Shown piece by piece: positions 32,968-41,945 of a DNA stretch of 64,000 nucleotides (its first letter is position 1; each line of letters opens with the position of its first letter). Both the position numbers and the translations under genes were made by a program. The notes below the pieces were generated by a model. That model ran no database searches. It worked only from the letters and a program-made list of their open reading frames with translations, and was not told the DNA's origin. Origin of the DNA: Candidatus Kuenenia stuttgartensis (lineage in GTDB: Bacteria > Planctomycetota > Planctomycetia > Planctomycetales > Planctomycetaceae); assembly GCA_945904015.1 (NCBI GenBank), contig CAMDPK010000003.1, positions 1 through 64,000 of the forward strand, in the 5' to 3' direction.

Positions 32968-34983
32968 ATGAGCGACATCCCCGAAAAGCTCGACGACTAC
33001 CTGCCGCTCAGCCCCGACCACAATGCCGAGCGGCTGGCCACGCTCAAGCGGCTGTTCCCCGACCTGTTCACCAACGAGGGCCGGCTGAATGTGGATGAGT
33101 TGAAGAAGGTCGTGGACCCCGCGCTCGTCAGCGAGACGGAACGCTATGACTTCCGCTGGTACGGCAAAACCAAATCCAAGCGCGACGCATTCACTCCCAG
33201 CCGCGCGGCGCTCGTCTATGACCCGGACCGCTCCGTCAATCCGGACCAGGCCGACGGCAACATGATCATCGAGGGGGAGAATCTGGAAGTCCTCAAGCTG
33301 CTGACCAGCGCCTACCGCGAGCGGATCAAGTGCATCTACATCGACCCGCCGTACAACACGGGCAAAGACTTCGTCTATTCCGACCGCTTCGCCGAGGGCC
33401 AGCGTCCGTACTGGGAACAGACCGGCGTGACCGAGCAGGGCGTGAAGACGGACACCAACACCGACAGCGACGGCCGTTTTCACTCCAACTGGCTTTCCAT
33501 GATGCACAGCCGGTTGCTCGTCGCGCGATATTTGTTGCGGCCGGATGGAGTGATCTTCGTGAGCATCGACGACAACGAAGTGCAGAATCTTCGCCGCGTA
33601 ATGGACGAAGTATTTGGTGAGGAGAATTTCGCTGGAATTCTGGTCTGGCAGAAATCCAAGAAGGGCGACGCCAAGCTCGTGGCGCGCAATCACGAGTACG
33701 CTGTGATCTATGTCCGAGACCGCGAGCATGCTTTGGACAACGGTGTATGGCGCAGAAAGAAGCCCGGCGTAGATGAAGTGCTCGCGAAGTACGACGAGAT
33801 TCGGTCGAAGCTCGGAGACGAAGCCCACGATACGATCCAAGACGAAATCCGCGCATGGTATTCGTCGCTATCGAAAGCCGACCCTCGCCGTGCGCATCAG
33901 CATTACCGCTGGTCGGACAAGCGCGGGTTGTATTTCGCCGACAATTTTGCTGGCCCGGATGATGGTCGTGAATCACGCCCCCGTTACGACATCGTCCATC
34001 CCATCACGAAGAAGGTGTGCGCGAAGCCATCGACCGGTTGGCGCTGGGATGAAGAGCGAACGACCGATGCGCTCGCTCAAGACCCGCCACGCATCCATTT
34101 CGGTTCGGACGAGACGACAATTCCTTGCCGCAAAACGTATTTGTTAGAGGTGCAATCCGAGCCATTTGCCTCGGTGTTCTATCGCGACGGACGCGCGGGC
34201 ACTTTGGAGGTCGAATCGCTCGTCGGCAAAGGCATGTTCGATTTTCCGAAGGACAAGGAGGCGCTCGGCGACTTCTTCGCTCTGACGACGAAGGAGGATG
34301 ACGTAATCCTCGACTTCTTCGGCGGCAGCGGGACGACTGGGCAAGCGGTGATGGAGTTGAACAAAGCCGACGGTGGGAACCGGCGCTTCATCCTCGTGCA
34401 ACTTCCCGAACTCACGGGCGCTGATTCGCCCGCTTACAAAGCCGGCTTCAAGAAGATCAGCGACATCACCATCAAGCGGAACAAACGGGTGATCGCCCGC
34501 CTTCAAAAAGAAGCGGAGGGACTGTTGCCGGGCACGCCGGAGCGTGCGTTCGCGGAATCGCTCGGCTTCAAGGTTTACAAGCTGGCCACGTCGGCCTTTC
34601 CGCGCGTGGAGTTTGCTCCCGACCCGGACAAGTCCGAAGCGGAAAACATCGAGTTGCTCAAGCAATACATCCGCGACAAGGAACAGACGTTTCACATCCA
34701 ATGGGACCGCGAAACGGTCCTGGACGAAGTCCTGCTCAAGAACGGCTTCCAGCTCAACTACACGCTCACGCCGCGCCCGGAGTTCAAGAACAACGAAGTC
34801 TTCCTCGCCAAGGACGCCTACAAGGAAAGCCTCATCTGCCTCGACCACCGCCTCGACGCCGCCACCGTGGACCACTTCAAGAAACACACCGAGCACTTCT
34901 TCATCTGCCTGGAACTCGCCCTCGACACCACCAAGAAGTGGAACCTCAAACACCACTTGAGCGACAAACTGAAAGCCTTCTGA
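32968..34983 (+). CDS. mod: Type III DNA-methyltransferase Mod subunit (beta-class N6-adenine)
   Basis: 671 residues from the ATG at 32968. Beta-class order is seen: the catalytic motif IV DPPYNTGKDF (about residues 129-138) comes before the AdoMet-binding motif I DFFGGSGTTGQAV (about 447-459). The target-recognition region lies between them (about 240-400). A C-terminal region (about 560-671) interacts with Res in characterised systems. It methylates adenine at one strand of the site and gives the complex its specificity. The start is in a duplicated copy of the res-mod junction, about 115 bp from the old one; an in-frame ATG at 32941 is an alternative. Confidence 0.95.
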   Translation: MSDIPEKLDDYLPLSPDHNAERLATLKRLFPDLFTNEGRLNVDELKKVVDPALVSETERYDFRWYGKTKSKRDAFTPSRAALVYDPDRSVNPDQADGNMIIEGENLEVLKLLTSAYRERIKCIYIDPPYNTGKDFVYSDRFAEGQRPYWEQTGVTEQGVKTDTNTDSDGRFHSNWLSMMHSRLLVARYLLRPDGVIFVSIDDNEVQNLRRVMDEVFGEENFAGILVWQKSKKGDAKLVARNHEYAVIYVRDREHALDNGVWRRKKPGVDEVLAKYDEIRSKLGDEAHDTIQDEIRAWYSSLSKADPRRAHQHYRWSDKRGLYFADNFAGPDDGRESRPRYDIVHPITKKVCAKPSTGWRWDEERTTDALAQDPPRIHFGSDETTIPCRKTYLLEVQSEPFASVFYRDGRAGTLEVESLVGKGMFDFPKDKEALGDFFALTTKEDDVILDFFGGSGTTGQAVMELNKADGGNRRFILVQLPELTGADSPAYKAGFKKISDITIKRNKRVIARLQKEAEGLLPGTPERAFAESLGFKVYKLATSAFPRVEFAPDPDKSEAENIELLKQYIRDKEQTFHIQWDRETVLDEVLLKNGFQLNYTLTPRPEFKNNEVFLAKDAYKESLICLDHRLDAATVDHFKKHTEHFFICLELALDTTKKWNLKHHLSDKLKAF

Positions 34984-35000
34984 CCCCTGCCCGCCGCGAC

Positions 35001-35112
35001 GCGCTCGGCGCGGGTCTCCCGACCCCGCCGCTGGGCTGGACCGCAGGTCTCCCCGAACCGCCGGAGACCTACGGTCGCCAAAATGCGGGGTCCGGAGACC
35101 GGCGCACAGCGC
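35001..35112. repeat. Long palindromic repeat after mod
   Basis: Arms of 28 bp: the left (35001-35028) starts GCGCTCGGCGCGGGTCTCCC and the right (35085-35112) ends in its inverse with a few mismatches. A second, inner palindrome (CCGCAGGTCTCC and GGAGACCTACGG) lies in the centre. It is 18 bp downstream of the mod stop codon and could terminate transcription of the restriction locus. Confidence 0.8.
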
Positions 35113-35215
35113 GCCCGGCCAACGACGTAAGTGCTCAACGTGGCAAAACCATCAAAATGACGTAAACCAAAGCCGGTTGTCATAAACATCGACTCCGAAC
35201 AAGCGCCAACCAAGG

Positions 35216-35374
35216 TTGTCGCCTCTCTGGAGTCGGCGGGATTGATGCCAACCGTCGTTGGCGACAATCCGCCCGACTCCGCAGAGGCAAACTGTTAAGT
35301 GGCCGCTGATCCGTCCGACTCCGCAGAGGCAACAACCTCGGTTGGCAACAATCCGTCCGACTCCGGGTAGGCCA
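35216..35374. repeat. Mixed direct/inverted repeat cluster (ATCCGTCCGACTCC units)
   Basis: Three direct units of about 26 bp with the core ATCCGYCCGACTCC-GCAGAGGCAA start at 35265, 35308 and 35349 (the last ends GGGTAGG), and an inverted copy lies at 35216-35244. The words GTTGGCRACAATCC and CAACC also recur. Together with the flanking 170 bp the region 35113-35543 contains no other feature that can be supported. It may be an array of decayed palindromes. Confidence 0.65.
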
Positions 35375-35543
35375 CGACTTCGGTTTTTGCTTCCACTTAC
35401 GACTCCCGCCAGCCGCCGACCCGACCCTTCGCCACCGCGCACCCGACCCGGCTGGTCAACACGGAAGGCGGCATCCATCCAAACCCCGTCAGGTTGGCCA
35501 ACACACCGGGCGGCGCATTTCCGCCCCCCAACGAGTTGGCGAA

Positions 35544-38165
35544 ATGGTCGGATGGCAGCACTCTTCCTCCCACCGACTGGCCAACGGCGATTGGATTTTC
35601 CGGGCTGCGATCGACCATCTCGTCAAAGAAATCAGCCATGGCAGTGATGGGCCAGAGACGCTGATCGAGGCGTTGTTCCAAACCGTCACCGGCCTCGGCT
35701 TTGACGGCAACAACAACGGAACGTTCTCGGACAGCGGCGCGGCCGGATTGGTCTCGACGCAATTGACTCCGGGTGCGAGCGGCGACGTGCCGTCGTTTGC
35801 CTCATACACCGTGGATGCAAGCGGGTCGGCTGTGCCCGCGGCCGGCTCGCTGGGAGGCGCTGGCTTTCGTGCTGGCGCTCTCTCGATCATTCTCGCCGCG
35901 ACAGACATTGGCTTGGCCTATCAGCCCAAGGGTGAGACCTCGATTCTCGGAGTCGGCGGCGCAACATTGCCGCTGTCGGCGTTCACGCACACTTCGCGAG
36001 CCACGACGCCGTTCAACTACGGAGCCGGCATTCAAGAAACGATCACCGGCCTCAACGCGCTCGGAGCGTTGGTGATCGGCTTGGGCACGAATCCCGACCT
36101 CACGGCTGATCCGCGTGCCGACTTGTCGGCCATCGCGAAGTTGACCGGAGCCATCAACAACTCGGTCGACACAATCGTGAACGGCACCGCCACTCCGATC
36201 GCCCCCGGCGATCCGTTCTACTTCCAGATCTCGTCCGGCTTCGGACCGAGCGTGGCCAACGGCGTCGTGAGCGCGATTCAAAACGCGGTCACGAACATCG
36301 CCGTCAACATGACGGTCAAAGCCTCCGACCCGCGCTTTCGCATCACGAACTACACCGGCACCATCGCGAACGTCGGAGCCGGTCAGACCGCCACGTTCGA
36401 CATCGAATTCACCGGCGACGGCCGCCCGCACCGCTTCGATTTGCAGTTCATCCGCGAAGGGACCAACGTCGTGCTCGGTTCGATTCCAGTCGTGCTCGGC
36501 ACGCCGATCCCCGGTAGCGGCTATGAATTTGACGACCTTCTCGAAGGCGAAATCGAACTCGAATCTGATTTCGGCAGCCGTGCAATGGCGGCTCCGCCAG
36601 CGAACGTGGCTCCCAGTTTCGTCGCCGGCGCAAATGAGATCGTGCTCGAAGATGCCGGCGCTCAGACTGTCACCGCCTGGGCCACCAGCATCAGCGCTGG
36701 GTCAGCCAGCGAGTCGGGACAGACCGTCGATTTCGTGGTGAGCAACGACAACGCCAGCCTCTTCAGCGTCGCCCCGGCGATCTCCGCCGACGGGACGCTG
36801 ACCTACACTCCCGCCGCCAACGCGAACGGCTTCGCCACGATCATCGTCAACCTGCATGACGACGGCGGCATCGCCAGCGGCGGTGTCGATACGAGTGCCT
36901 CGCAGAACTTCACCATTACTGTCAACGCAGTGAACGACGCTCCGACCGCGAGCGATGGCAGTCTGACGACATCGGAGAACAGCGCGGCATCCGGGACTTT
37001 GTCTGTCAGCGACGTCGAGGGTGATTTGCAGACCTACCGGTTGTTGAGCACGGCAAACGCTCATGGATTGGTCACGCTCACGAATGCCGCGACCGGAGCG
37101 TTCGGCTACACGCCCGACAAGAACTTCAGCGGATCGGCGAGCTTCACGTTCGTGGCGAACGACGACACGGCCGATTCCAACGTCGGCACCGTGACAATCA
37201 CCGTCACGTCTCTCGCGACACGAGACTTGGTTTACACCGCAACGGGCATAACGCCGCTCACCGTGACCGTCGTCAGCGGAAAACTGCGAGTGAAGATTGG
37301 CTCCGTCGTTCAACCGGAAGTTGATCCCGCGACCGTGCGTTCAATTTCCTTGAATGGTGGTTCGGCTCGCGACTCGATCAATCTGACGGGGCTGTCCACG
37401 GTTTTGTACTGGCACTTGAACGGTGCGATGATCACCGGCGGCGACGGCAATGACACGCTGATCGGTGGAGCTGGTGCCGATTCGATCGACGGCGGCAACG
37501 GCAACGATTCCATGAATGGCGGAGCCGGCAACGACACGCTGTTTGGCGGAGCCGGCAATGACGTGATTTCTGGTCTCGCGGGAGACGATGACATCGACGC
37601 CGGCCTCGGCAACGACACCGTGCAAGGTGGCGACGGCAATGACGACATTCATGGCCAAGCGGGACTCGACAAGCTCGATGGCGGCAATGGCAACGATTGC
37701 CTCCACGGCGGCGACGACAACGACAAGCTGATCGGCGGCACGGGTAACGACACGTTGCGTGGTGGTGCCGGGGACGACAACGTAGATGCCGGACTGGGCG
37801 ATGACATGCTGCTCGGCGACGACGGCAAAGACACGCTGCTGGGCGGGCTGGGAGCCGACATCCTCAGCGGTGGACTCGGTGACGATTCGCTCAACGGAAA
37901 TGGAACCGGCACTGCGGCTCTCGATGGCAACGACACGTTGCTGGGCGGAGCTGGCAATGACACGCTGAAGGGCGGTCTCGGCAACGATGTCCTCTCCGGT
38001 GACGACGGCAATGATTCGCTGACTGGCGAAGCCGGCATCGATTCGCTCTTCGGCGGCTTGGGTCTCGACAAACTGTTGCTGGGCGAGACGAACAGCCAAG
38101 ACGGCGTGTTCAACGATCTGGCGTTCCTGATTCAACTCGAAGAACTGCTTGCAGCGTGTCCCTAA
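35544..38165 (+). CDS. RTX-type calcium-binding surface/secreted protein, 5'-truncated
   Basis: 873 residues as called, but the true start is doubtful. Residues about 20-200 look like the C-terminal half of a von Willebrand factor A-like domain (LSIILAATDIGLAYQPKGET), whose first half with the metal-binding DxSxS is missing. Then come two cadherin/VCBS-like domains (about 350-560; VNDAPTASDGSLTTSENS) and a block of RTX nonapeptides GGxGxDxLx (about 620-850), which bind calcium and direct type I secretion. No signal peptide or Shine-Dalgarno site precedes the ATG at 35544. The gene may be a remnant of a longer surface protein. Confidence 0.75.
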   Translation: MVGWQHSSSHRLANGDWIFRAAIDHLVKEISHGSDGPETLIEALFQTVTGLGFDGNNNGTFSDSGAAGLVSTQLTPGASGDVPSFASYTVDASGSAVPAAGSLGGAGFRAGALSIILAATDIGLAYQPKGETSILGVGGATLPLSAFTHTSRATTPFNYGAGIQETITGLNALGALVIGLGTNPDLTADPRADLSAIAKLTGAINNSVDTIVNGTATPIAPGDPFYFQISSGFGPSVANGVVSAIQNAVTNIAVNMTVKASDPRFRITNYTGTIANVGAGQTATFDIEFTGDGRPHRFDLQFIREGTNVVLGSIPVVLGTPIPGSGYEFDDLLEGEIELESDFGSRAMAAPPANVAPSFVAGANEIVLEDAGAQTVTAWATSISAGSASESGQTVDFVVSNDNASLFSVAPAISADGTLTYTPAANANGFATIIVNLHDDGGIASGGVDTSASQNFTITVNAVNDAPTASDGSLTTSENSAASGTLSVSDVEGDLQTYRLLSTANAHGLVTLTNAATGAFGYTPDKNFSGSASFTFVANDDTADSNVGTVTITVTSLATRDLVYTATGITPLTVTVVSGKLRVKIGSVVQPEVDPATVRSISLNGGSARDSINLTGLSTVLYWHLNGAMITGGDGNDTLIGGAGADSIDGGNGNDSMNGGAGNDTLFGGAGNDVISGLAGDDDIDAGLGNDTVQGGDGNDDIHGQAGLDKLDGGNGNDCLHGGDDNDKLIGGTGNDTLRGGAGDDNVDAGLGDDMLLGDDGKDTLLGGLGADILSGGLGDDSLNGNGTGTAALDGNDTLLGGAGNDTLKGGLGNDVLSGDDGNDSLTGEAGIDSLFGGLGLDKLLLGETNSQDGVFNDLAFLIQLEELLAACP

Positions 38166-38252
38166 TATGGTCCTCCGTGGACGGATGCCGTTGACGCGGT
38201 TACGACATGAGCCTTGACCCCATCCCGAACTGGATGAACGCGGAGGCTCGTG

Positions 38253-40772
38253 ATGTTGAGGAAAATTTTGGCGGCTGTGGCCGTGCTGATTTGTGCGATC
38301 TCGGTGGGTTTGTCTGCTGAGACAACTTCCGCGCCGCCGCTGGTCGTCGCGCATCGCGGGTTATTGAAACACTCGCCGGAAAACACGCTGGCGAACTTTC
38401 GGGCGTGCCTGGAATTCCGGATCGGCTTCGAGGTCGATGTTCGACGCAGCCAGGACGGTGTGCTGGTCTGCGTGCATGACGACACGGTCGATCGCACGAC
38501 GAATGGACGCGGAGCGGTCAGTGCGTTGACGCTGGATCAACTCAAACAACTCGATGCGGGTGCGTGGTTCGGATCAGTCTTTCGAGGCGAGCGGATTCCG
38601 ACGTTTGGCGAAGTCATGGCCGTCGTCGAGAAGCACGGCCGCGAACCGGTGCTGATGGCGATTGACCTCAAGGCTCAGGGCATCGAAGCCGACTGCGTGA
38701 AGGCGGCAAAAGCCAAAGAGGTGCTCGGCTGGTTGCTGTTCATCGGCAATGCCATCGACGATCCGAAGGTGCGTCGCAAGCTGCGAGCGGCCGATGCCAC
38801 GGCGCATGTCGCGTGTCTCGCCCAAACGGCGAAGGACTTGCCTGCGGCGATCGCCGACAAGGACTCTGATTGGGCGTACCTGCGATTCGTCCCCTCTCGC
38901 GAGGAGATTGATCGCATTCACAAAGCCGGCAAGCGAGCGTTCATCGCGGGGCCGACCGTGGTTGGCATCGAACGAACCAACTGGCAGGCCGCGATGTTGG
39001 CCGGCACCGACGGCATCCTCACCGACTTTCCGCTCGAACTCGCGGCGGAGATTCGCGACGCTTCGGAGACGGCCGATCAACGGTTCGAGCAGCTTGCGAA
39101 GCGATACATCGACGAGTCCCCGGCTCTGTCCCCGATTGGGGCGACGACGCTTGGCGATCATCGGTTCGATTCGTCCATGGACGATGTCAGCGAGGCGGCG
39201 CGGCAGCGCGAGCGGACCTTCTACGAACGCCTGCTTGCTGAACTGGCGAAGCTCGAAAAGAAGTCGCTCAGCCGCGAAAACCAAGTCGACTTCCAACTAC
39301 TGACTCAGCAACTGCGCGGCGACTTGTGGCGGCTCGATGTGCTTCAGGAATGGGCGTGGAATCCGGTCGCGTACACGCAACTCACCGGCGGAGCGATCTA
39401 CGGCCTGATGGCTCGCGAGTTTGCTCCGATTGAAAAGCGGCTGATGCACGTTGCCGATCGGCTCGAAAAGCTGCCGAAGTTGTACGAGCAGATTCGCGGC
39501 ACGCTCGACGCCAAACGTGTCCCGCCGATTCATGCCGAGACGGCGGTGAAACAGAACCGTGGATTGATCAGCATCCTCGACAACTTGGTCAAGCCGCAGA
39601 TGGGCAAGCTGAGCGAAGCCGATCGCGCGCGGCTTGAGAAAGTGATGGCCATGGCAACCGACGCCGTCGAGCAGCATCAAAAATGGCTCGAAAAAGAATT
39701 GCAGCCGAATGCCAAAGGCAACTTTCGCATCGGTGCGAAGCTGTTCGACGCCAAGCTGGCGTACTCTCTGGGCAGCGGCCTCTCGCGGCCAGATATTCGC
39801 GACCGCGCCGAATTTGAACTGCGTCGCGTGCGAGCTGAGATGTACTCCATCGCGCGCGGCGTGATGCTCAAGGCCGATCCAAAACGGGAGGGCGAGGCTC
39901 CCGCCAAGCCGTCTCCCGAACAGCAGCAGGCCGTCATCTCCGCCGCACTCGAAAAAGCGTACGCCGAGATCCCCGCTCGTGACGGTATCGTGGACTTCGC
40001 CAAGAAGTCGCTGGAGGTGACCACCGAGTTCGTCCGCAAACGCGACCTCGTAACGATCCCGCCCGATCCACTGGAAATCATCTTGATGCCGGAGTTTCAG
40101 CGTGGCGTTTCGATCGCGTACTGCGATTCGCCGGGGCCGCTCGATGTCGGTCAGAAGACGTACTATGCCGTCTCGCCGATCCCCGACGATTGGACCGACA
40201 AGCAAGTCGGCTCATTCCTGCGCGAGTACAACTTCCGCTCGATCCACGACCTGACGATCCACGAAGCGATGCCCGGCCACTTCTTGCAAATCGCCCACTC
40301 CAACCGCAGCCCGCGCCGCCTGCGAGCACTCCTGTCGTCGGGCACATTCGTCGAAGGTTGGGGCGTGTACTCCGAGCAACTCATGTCCGAGGAAGGTTTC
40401 CTCGACCGCGACCCGCTGATGCGGCTGATCGCGCTCAAGTGGTACTTGCGAGGCGTCGCCAACTCGATCCTCGACCAAGCCATCCACGTCGATGGCATGA
40501 ACCGCGAGGACGCGATGAAGCTGATGGTCCACGACACGTTCCAAGAAGAACGCGAAGCCGCCCTCAAATGGGTCCGAGCACAACTGACCTCGACGCAGCT
40601 CTCAACGTACTTCGTCGGCTACCAAGAACACCGCGACCTCCGCACCGCCGCCGAAAAAGCCTGGGCCGACAAGTTCACGCTCAAACGCTACCACGACGGC
40701 ACGCTGTCGTTCGGCTCGCCCCCGGTGCGGTTCGTGAAAGCGCTGTTGTTGGATGAGCCGATTCCGGAGTGA
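38253..40772 (+). CDS. Fusion of glycerophosphodiester phosphodiesterase and DUF885 domains
   Basis: 839 residues from the ATG at 38253 (CGGAGG six bases upstream). A signal peptide (about 1-22, ending SVGLSA) is followed by a GDPD domain (about 27-270): VAHRG, SPENTLANF, FEVDVRRSQDG, VHDDTVDRTT, and ILTDFP at the end. From about residue 285 to the end is a DUF885 domain with the zinc-binding HEAMPGH (670-676) and a VEGWGVYSEQL glutamate, a putative metallopeptidase-like family. The two are in one frame without a break. The peptide REGEAPAKPS near residue 548 resembles a translated palindromic repeat. Both domains would act outside the cytoplasm. Confidence 0.9.
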   Translation: MLRKILAAVAVLICAISVGLSAETTSAPPLVVAHRGLLKHSPENTLANFRACLEFRIGFEVDVRRSQDGVLVCVHDDTVDRTTNGRGAVSALTLDQLKQLDAGAWFGSVFRGERIPTFGEVMAVVEKHGREPVLMAIDLKAQGIEADCVKAAKAKEVLGWLLFIGNAIDDPKVRRKLRAADATAHVACLAQTAKDLPAAIADKDSDWAYLRFVPSREEIDRIHKAGKRAFIAGPTVVGIERTNWQAAMLAGTDGILTDFPLELAAEIRDASETADQRFEQLAKRYIDESPALSPIGATTLGDHRFDSSMDDVSEAARQRERTFYERLLAELAKLEKKSLSRENQVDFQLLTQQLRGDLWRLDVLQEWAWNPVAYTQLTGGAIYGLMAREFAPIEKRLMHVADRLEKLPKLYEQIRGTLDAKRVPPIHAETAVKQNRGLISILDNLVKPQMGKLSEADRARLEKVMAMATDAVEQHQKWLEKELQPNAKGNFRIGAKLFDAKLAYSLGSGLSRPDIRDRAEFELRRVRAEMYSIARGVMLKADPKREGEAPAKPSPEQQQAVISAALEKAYAEIPARDGIVDFAKKSLEVTTEFVRKRDLVTIPPDPLEIILMPEFQRGVSIAYCDSPGPLDVGQKTYYAVSPIPDDWTDKQVGSFLREYNFRSIHDLTIHEAMPGHFLQIAHSNRSPRRLRALLSSGTFVEGWGVYSEQLMSEEGFLDRDPLMRLIALKWYLRGVANSILDQAIHVDGMNREDAMKLMVHDTFQEEREAALKWVRAQLTSTQLSTYFVGYQEHRDLRTAAEKAWADKFTLKRYHDGTLSFGSPPVRFVKALLLDEPIPE

Positions 40773-40813
40773 CGCTCTTTCAAAAAGCCAACGTGGGACG
40801 TTAGCCTCTGACC

Positions 40814-41050
40814 ATGCCGACGCTGATTCGACAGGACGGTTTCGCGATCCGGATTCCGACGCACGATCACGAGCCGCCGCATGTGCATTGTTGGCGTGGA
40901 GCTGTTGAGATCATTGTGAATCTCGACGCGAAAACCACAGTTCGCGAGGTCAATGGCCCAGCGAAAGCTGGTGATCAGCGAGACGCGAAACGAATCGTTG
41001 CCGAACATCGACAGACACTCTTGGATGCCTGGAGACTGATTCATGGCTAA
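40814..41050 (+). CDS. DUF4160 protein
   Basis: 78 residues. The family signature is clear: RxxGFxIxIPTHDHEPPHVHC with a clustered His-rich motif (residues 16-25), then the beta-strands AVEIIVNLD and the C-terminal helix ending LLDAWRLIHG. DUF4160 genes are found almost always next to DUF2442 genes, as here, with an eight-base overlap. The pair has been suggested to be a toxin-antitoxin-like module, but evidence is thin. It lies between two copies of the same DUF885 3' end. Confidence 0.88.
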   Translation: MPTLIRQDGFAIRIPTHDHEPPHVHCWRGAVEIIVNLDAKTTVREVNGPAKAGDQRDAKRIVAEHRQTLLDAWRLIHG

Positions 41051-41519
41051 AGCCAAAATCACCGGATCGACGAAAACGGTCGGCCCGACCATCTACACGC
41101 TCGATGAACTGCGAAAAATGTCGCGTGAGGCTCGGCGGCGTGGTCGCGAACGGATGAAGAATCAGCCGCTCGCGACTGCCGTGACCTGCGATCCTGTCCG
41201 CGGAGTCGTGACGCTCGCCCTCAATAATGGCTGCCAAGTTCTGATTCCGCTCAGTGAGTTTCCCGAACTGCGCCGTGGCACCAAAGAGACGTTGCGGAAC
41301 GTGATCGTCATGGGGGCAGGCCAGTCCATCGAATGGCCGATTTTGGATATGCAGTTCGAGGTTCCGGAACTCCTCGCGCACCTCTTCGGCACTCGCGCAC
41401 TGGTCGCGATGGAGACAGAAGAACGTCGGAGACACGCCAATTCCACCAAGAGAATTGCCATTACACGGAGCAACGGTTCCAAAGGCGGGCGTTCCCAAAA
41501 ACTGACGGCGAGAACTTGA
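41043..41519 (+). CDS. DUF2442 protein
   Basis: 158 residues, overlapping the DUF4160 gene by eight bases. The DUF2442 core (about 45-115) has VTCDPVRGVVTLALNNGCQVLIPLSEFPEL (given here in two parts: the strand VTLALNNG and the helix-breaking IPLSEFPEL) and ends with the IEWPILDMQFEVPELLAHLFG segment typical of the family. The N-terminal 45 and C-terminal 40 residues are basic and probably bind nucleic acid. The usual partner is DUF4160. Confidence 0.88.
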   Translation: MAKAKITGSTKTVGPTIYTLDELRKMSREARRRGRERMKNQPLATAVTCDPVRGVVTLALNNGCQVLIPLSEFPELRRGTKETLRNVIVMGAGQSIEWPILDMQFEVPELLAHLFGTRALVAMETEERRRHANSTKRIAITRSNGSKGGRSQKLTART

Positions 41520-41523
41520 ACAG

Positions 41524-41613
41524 CCGCACGGCCGCTGCCGAAATGACTGAGCCGACAAGTTCACGCTCAAACGCTACCACTACGGCACACTCTCAATCGA
41601 CTCGCCGCCGGTA
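41524..41613 (+). pseudogene. Remnant duplicate of the DUF885 gene 3' end
   Basis: About 88 bp matches the last part of the GDPD-DUF885 gene (40638-40730) with few differences, e.g. CGACAAGTTCACGCTCAAAC followed by GCTACCAC in both. The translated trace reads ADKFTLKRYHYGTLSIDSPP against ADKFTLKRYHDGTLSFGSPP in the intact gene. It has no start and is cut off at both ends. It marks a former second copy of the gene or the far side of an insertion. Confidence 0.75.
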
Positions 41614-41669
41614 TGGGCGATATGCTGACACCGTTGACTGTCACGGTCGCTGAGATAGGAGGACGACTC

Positions 41670-41945
41670 ATGTCCGTATCGCAAACACAGAATTCTGACT
41701 TCGTCGTCGAGGCCAAAACGATCTACGACAACGAACTCAAAGAGCGGCTCGAACACGAGCACTTCGGCGAGATCATTGCGCTTGACCCCGTGACGCACGA
41801 CTATGTGCTCGGCAAGACGCTGAAAGACGTGGATGCCGCGTGTCGCGAACGGTTCGACTCGAAGCCGGTTTACATCTTTCGGATCGGTGGTGGCGGGGCG
41901 GTCAAAGTGGGAGGAGCCATCGGCCGTGGACGGGTTTCTGGATGA
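41670..41945 (+). CDS. DUF5678-like small protein, partner of retropepsin, pair 2
   Basis: 91 residues from the ATG at 41670, which has AGGAGG seven bases upstream. The core HFGEIIALDPVTHDYVLG, followed by a helix (TLKDVDAACRERF) and VYIFRIGGG, fits DUF5678. Compared with the 74-residue protein at 22396 it shares the G-E-x-I-A-x-D-x-x-T pattern and the closing GG. It overlaps the following protease gene by 20 bases, so the two are coupled. Confidence 0.7.
   Translation: MSVSQTQNSDFVVEAKTIYDNELKERLEHEHFGEIIALDPVTHDYVLGKTLKDVDAACRERFDSKPVYIFRIGGGGAVKVGGAIGRGRVSG

Noticed and set aside
35216-35374. CRISPR array
   Set aside because: Repeats are imperfect, in both orientations, with uneven spacing, and no cas genes are near.
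37341-38354. Minus-strand repeat-like frames over the RTX region
   Set aside because: Complement of the glycine/aspartate nonapeptides; the calcium-binding pattern exists only on the plus strand.
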